The notes under the pieces were generated by a model that ran no database searches, was not told where the DNA came from, and saw only the letters and a list, made by a program, of their open reading frames with translations. Shown one piece after another: positions 61,614-64,000 of a DNA stretch of 64,000 nt; within the stretch, counting starts at the first letter, position 1, and each line of letters begins with the position of its first letter. This stretch comes from Duganella sp. CF402 (GTDB taxonomy: Bacteria; Pseudomonadota; Gammaproteobacteria; Burkholderiales; Burkholderiaceae_D), in assembly GCF_900109645.1 (NCBI RefSeq), contig NZ_FOBG01000001.1, positions 1,674,001 to 1,738,000 on the forward strand, read 5' to 3'. The position numbers and the translations under genes were made by a program.

Positions 61614-63398
61614 GTGATCAACACCATCAAGTCCGCCTTTGAGCGCTGGCGCGCCAATCCGTCTGCGGCGGCGGCGCTGTCCCCCAACCTGCTGAAAACC
61701 CTGTACCCCCTGCTGATGCTGGCCATCGGCCTGACCGCGCTGGTGCTGATGTACATGTGGAACAGCCAGTCCAGCTACAAGCCGGTGTTCGGCGCGCGCG
61801 AGAAAGTCTCGGCGCCCGACATGATGACCGTGCTCGACGGCGACCACATCCCCTACCGCATCCACCCGGAAAGCGGCCAGGTGCTGGTGCCCGATTCCAT
61901 GCTGGGCAAGGTGCGCATGCTGCTGGCCGCCAAGGGCGTGACCGCGCAACTGCCGGCCGGGCTGGAGCTGATGGACAAGAACGACCCGCTCGGCGTGTCG
62001 CAATTCGTGCAGGACGTGCGCTTCCGCCGCGGCCTCGAAGGCGAGCTGGCGCAATCGATCATGACGCTGGACGCGATCTCGCATGCGCGCGTGCACCTGT
62101 CGATCGCCAAGTCGACCTCGTTCGTGTCGTCGGATGGCGAGAAATCCTCGGCCTCGGTGGTGGTGCAGCTGAAACCGGGCGCCACCCTGCAGCCGGAGGC
62201 GATCGCCGCCGTGGTCAACATGGTGGCCGGCAGCGTCGCCAGCCTGGCGCCGTCGCGCGTCAGCCTGGTGGACCAGGCCGGCAACCTGCTGTCGGCCCAC
62301 ATCGACCTGGCCGACGGCTTTGACGCCGGCACCAGCGGCAACGACGCCAGCAAGCGCTTTGCCGACGAGGTGAAAACCAATATCAAAGGCCTGCTGGGCC
62401 CGGTCATCGGCGACGACAACTACCGCATGTCGGTGGCGGCCGCCGTCGACAACGACCGCGTCGAAGAGACCGTGGAAAAATACGGCGCCGATCCGAAAGT
62501 CACCAGCGAAGCCATGCGCGAAGAGCAGGACCGCAACCGCATGGTGATGGGCGTGCCGGGCACCCTGTCCAACCGTCCGCCGCCGGCCGCCGCCAATCCG
62601 GCCGCCGCCAACCAGCAGACCGCCGGCGGCGCCAACGATCCGAACGCCGCCCCGGCCGACGGCACCGCGCGCAAGAACGCCACCACCCGCCAGTACGCCT
62701 ATGACCGCAGCATCACCCAGACCAAGCGCAGCCGTGGCCGCCTTGAAAAGCTGAGCGTGGCCGTGGTGCTGGCGCAAGCGGCCGCACCGTTCCCGAAAAC
62801 CGGCTGGACCCCGGCCGAAATCGCCAACATCGACAAAATCCTGCGCAACGGCCTCGGCATCAACGCCGAGCGTGGCGACCAGCTGGTGGTGTCGGCCATG
62901 AACTTCCCGCGCAAGGCCGCCCCGGTCGAATGGTGGGAAGAGCGCGACAATATCGTCGACATCAGCAAGTACGCCGGCTACGCCATCGCCGCCCTGCTCG
63001 GCTACCTGCTGCTGGCCCGTCCGCTGCTGCGCCTGATCACCATGCGCTTCACCCCGGATCCACGCGAAGCGGCCCGCATCGCCGCCGAACGCCGCGCCGC
63101 CGAGCAGGCTGCCGTGGCCGCCGCCAAGGAAGCCAAGGAAGCCGCCGCCAAGGAACAGGCCGCGCTGGCTGGTACTGCCGCACCGGGCACGCCGGGCGCC
63201 GCGCCGGCACTGGGCGGCGTCGCCGGCGCCGTACCGGGCATGCCGGTGGTGCCGCTGCTGGAAAACTACGACCTGCCGCCTCCGGGCTCGGCGGTCGATG
63301 TGATGGTCGATCACCTGAAAGTACTGGCCGCGAAAGAACCAGAGCGCGTCGCCGAAGTCGTCAAACAATGGATGCAGAAAAATGGCCGAACTCAATAA
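61614..63398 (+). CDS. fliF: Flagellar MS-ring protein FliF
   Basis: 594 residues from a GTG with only a weak Shine-Dalgarno. One membrane helix near the start (about 24-44), the periplasmic ring-building domain with VSQFVQDVRFRRGLEGELAQSI and ISHARVHLSIAKST, a Pro/Ala-rich linker (about 320-355), a second membrane helix (about 450-470) and a cytoplasmic C-terminus ending in EPERVAEVVKQWM, the FliG-binding segment. The Ala/Glu-rich stretch at about 485-525 is low complexity. It overlaps fliG by 17 bases. Confidence 0.95.
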   Translation: MINTIKSAFERWRANPSAAAALSPNLLKTLYPLLMLAIGLTALVLMYMWNSQSSYKPVFGAREKVSAPDMMTVLDGDHIPYRIHPESGQVLVPDSMLGKVRMLLAAKGVTAQLPAGLELMDKNDPLGVSQFVQDVRFRRGLEGELAQSIMTLDAISHARVHLSIAKSTSFVSSDGEKSSASVVVQLKPGATLQPEAIAAVVNMVAGSVASLAPSRVSLVDQAGNLLSAHIDLADGFDAGTSGNDASKRFADEVKTNIKGLLGPVIGDDNYRMSVAAAVDNDRVEETVEKYGADPKVTSEAMREEQDRNRMVMGVPGTLSNRPPPAAANPAAANQQTAGGANDPNAAPADGTARKNATTRQYAYDRSITQTKRSRGRLEKLSVAVVLAQAAAPFPKTGWTPAEIANIDKILRNGLGINAERGDQLVVSAMNFPRKAAPVEWWEERDNIVDISKYAGYAIAALLGYLLLARPLLRLITMRFTPDPREAARIAAERRAAEQAAVAAAKEAKEAAAKEQAALAGTAAPGTPGAAPALGGVAGAVPGMPVVPLLENYDLPPPGSAVDVMVDHLKVLAAKEPERVAEVVKQWMQKNGRTQ

Positions 63399-64000
63399 CA
63401 TGGATGATGATGGCGGCGAATACGCCATGCCAACCAAGCTGACCCCGGTGGAACAGGCGGCCATCGTGCTGCTGAGCATCGGGGAAGAGCCGGCCGCAGC
63501 CGTGCTGCGCTGCCTGTCGCGCGAGGAATTGCTGGAAGTGACCCAGGTGATGTCGCGCATGAGCGGCATCAAGGTCGAATCGGTCAAGAACGCGATGCAA
63601 AAGTTCTTTGACGACTACCGCGAGCAGTCCGGCGTGCATGGCGCTTCGCGCAGCTACCTCAAGCGCTCGCTGGACCTGGCGCTGGGCGGCGACCTCGCCA
63701 ACACTGTGCTCAACAACATCTACGGCGACGAGCTGCGGCCGAAAATGGCGCGCCTGCAGTGGGCTTCGCCGAAATGGCTGGCCGAGTACATCTCCAACGA
63801 ACACGTGCAGATGCAGGCGGTGTTCCTGGCCTTCCTGCCGGCCGCGCTGGCCGGCCAGATCATCGACGCCCTGCCGCAGGACAGCCGCGACCTGGTGCTG
63901 CTCAACCTGGCCCGCATGGAGGAAGTCGACAGCGATCTGCTGCAGGAACTCGATGAACTGGTGGACCGCTGCCTGAGCTCCTTCGATTCGCAGGGCACCA
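63382..64000 (+). CDS. fliG: Flagellar motor switch protein FliG, 3' end outside window
   Basis: The frame from the ATG at 63382 stays open to the window end (206 codons of the usual ~335). The N-terminal and middle domains are recognisable: EQAAIVLLSIGEEPAAAVLRCLSREELLEVTQVMSRM, VFLAFLPAALAGQIIDALPQDSRDL and the EHVQMQAV segment matching the family EHPQ motif. FliG couples the rotor to the stator. Its last domain and the rest of the operon (fliH onward) lie beyond the window. Confidence 0.92.
   Translation, partial: MAELNNMDDDGGEYAMPTKLTPVEQAAIVLLSIGEEPAAAVLRCLSREELLEVTQVMSRMSGIKVESVKNAMQKFFDDYREQSGVHGASRSYLKRSLDLALGGDLANTVLNNIYGDELRPKMARLQWASPKWLAEYISNEHVQMQAVFLAFLPAALAGQIIDALPQDSRDLVLLNLARMEEVDSDLLQELDELVDRCLSSFDSQGT

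Noticed and set aside
1..64000. tRNA, rRNA, riboswitch and replication origin signals
   Set aside because: I saw no tRNA-like cloverleaf, rRNA-like sequence or origin repeats on reading; weak or unusual RNAs could have been missed without a covariance search.

Overview
The window is GC-rich chromosomal DNA from a betaproteobacterium. Burkholderiales is well supported and Oxalobacteraceae (Duganella/Massilia/Janthinobacterium-like) is my best guess. The guess rests on the type VI secretion (T6SS) gene set, a PEP-CTERM protein, a HAF-repeat protein, PHA/short-chain-lipid style metabolism genes and a second flagellar system. The assignment is by pattern recognition, not by search.

Region 1 (1-1200) is the 3' part of dctA with its terminator. 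Region 2 (about 1.3-44.2 kb) is a complete T6SS island. Two effector modules converge near 7.6-7.9 kb. Module 1 (+) is vgrG, an exported protein, a two-domain peptidoglycan hydrolase effector and a lipoprotein. Module 2 (-) is a membrane protein, vgrG, an effector backbone, an AHH-type nuclease and an immunity protein. The structural genes follow: a TagX-like M15 peptidase, PAAR, an unusual thiolase-like membrane protein, tssM, tagF, an OmpA-family protein and tssA (+); then clpV, tssG, tssF, tssE, hcp, tssC, tssB and a TPR lipoprotein (-); then, divergently, tssK, tssL and a third vgrG (+). I find no tssJ. Module 3 follows vgrG3: a membrane-inserting effector with an unrecognised toxin end and an Imm71/72-like immunity protein. 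Behind it lies a graveyard made of a vgrG fragment, a 3' IS3-family transposase fragment, small exported proteins and a frameshifted immunity gene. These accessory pieces are visibly less GC-rich than the T6SS core.

Region 3 (44.3-50.8 kb) holds a HAF-repeat protein, a PEP-CTERM protein, both subunits of a 3-oxoacid CoA-transferase, a PAS-LuxR regulator, an SDR dehydrogenase and ETF-ubiquinone oxidoreductase. This is a small lipid/ketoacid catabolism neighbourhood, with a candidate operator cluster between the last two genes.

Region 4 (50.9-64 kb) is flagellar: a short flagellin behind a sigma-28-like promoter, a FliK-like protein, a chromate transporter (chrA), then fliM-N-P-Q-R-flhB-flhA (-) and, divergently, fliE-F-G (+, fliG cut by the window end). 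The order without fliO or fliL matches lateral/Flag-2 type systems, but the lafK regulator normally found between fliM and fliE is replaced by about 600 bp of non-coding DNA.

The most interesting items are the dual-domain peptidoglycan hydrolase effector flanked by two exported candidate immunity proteins, the unidentified module 3 toxin, the split backbone/AHH nuclease effector with its recombination scar, the tssJ-less T6SS, and the Flag-2-like flagellum with a variant FlhB cleavage motif.
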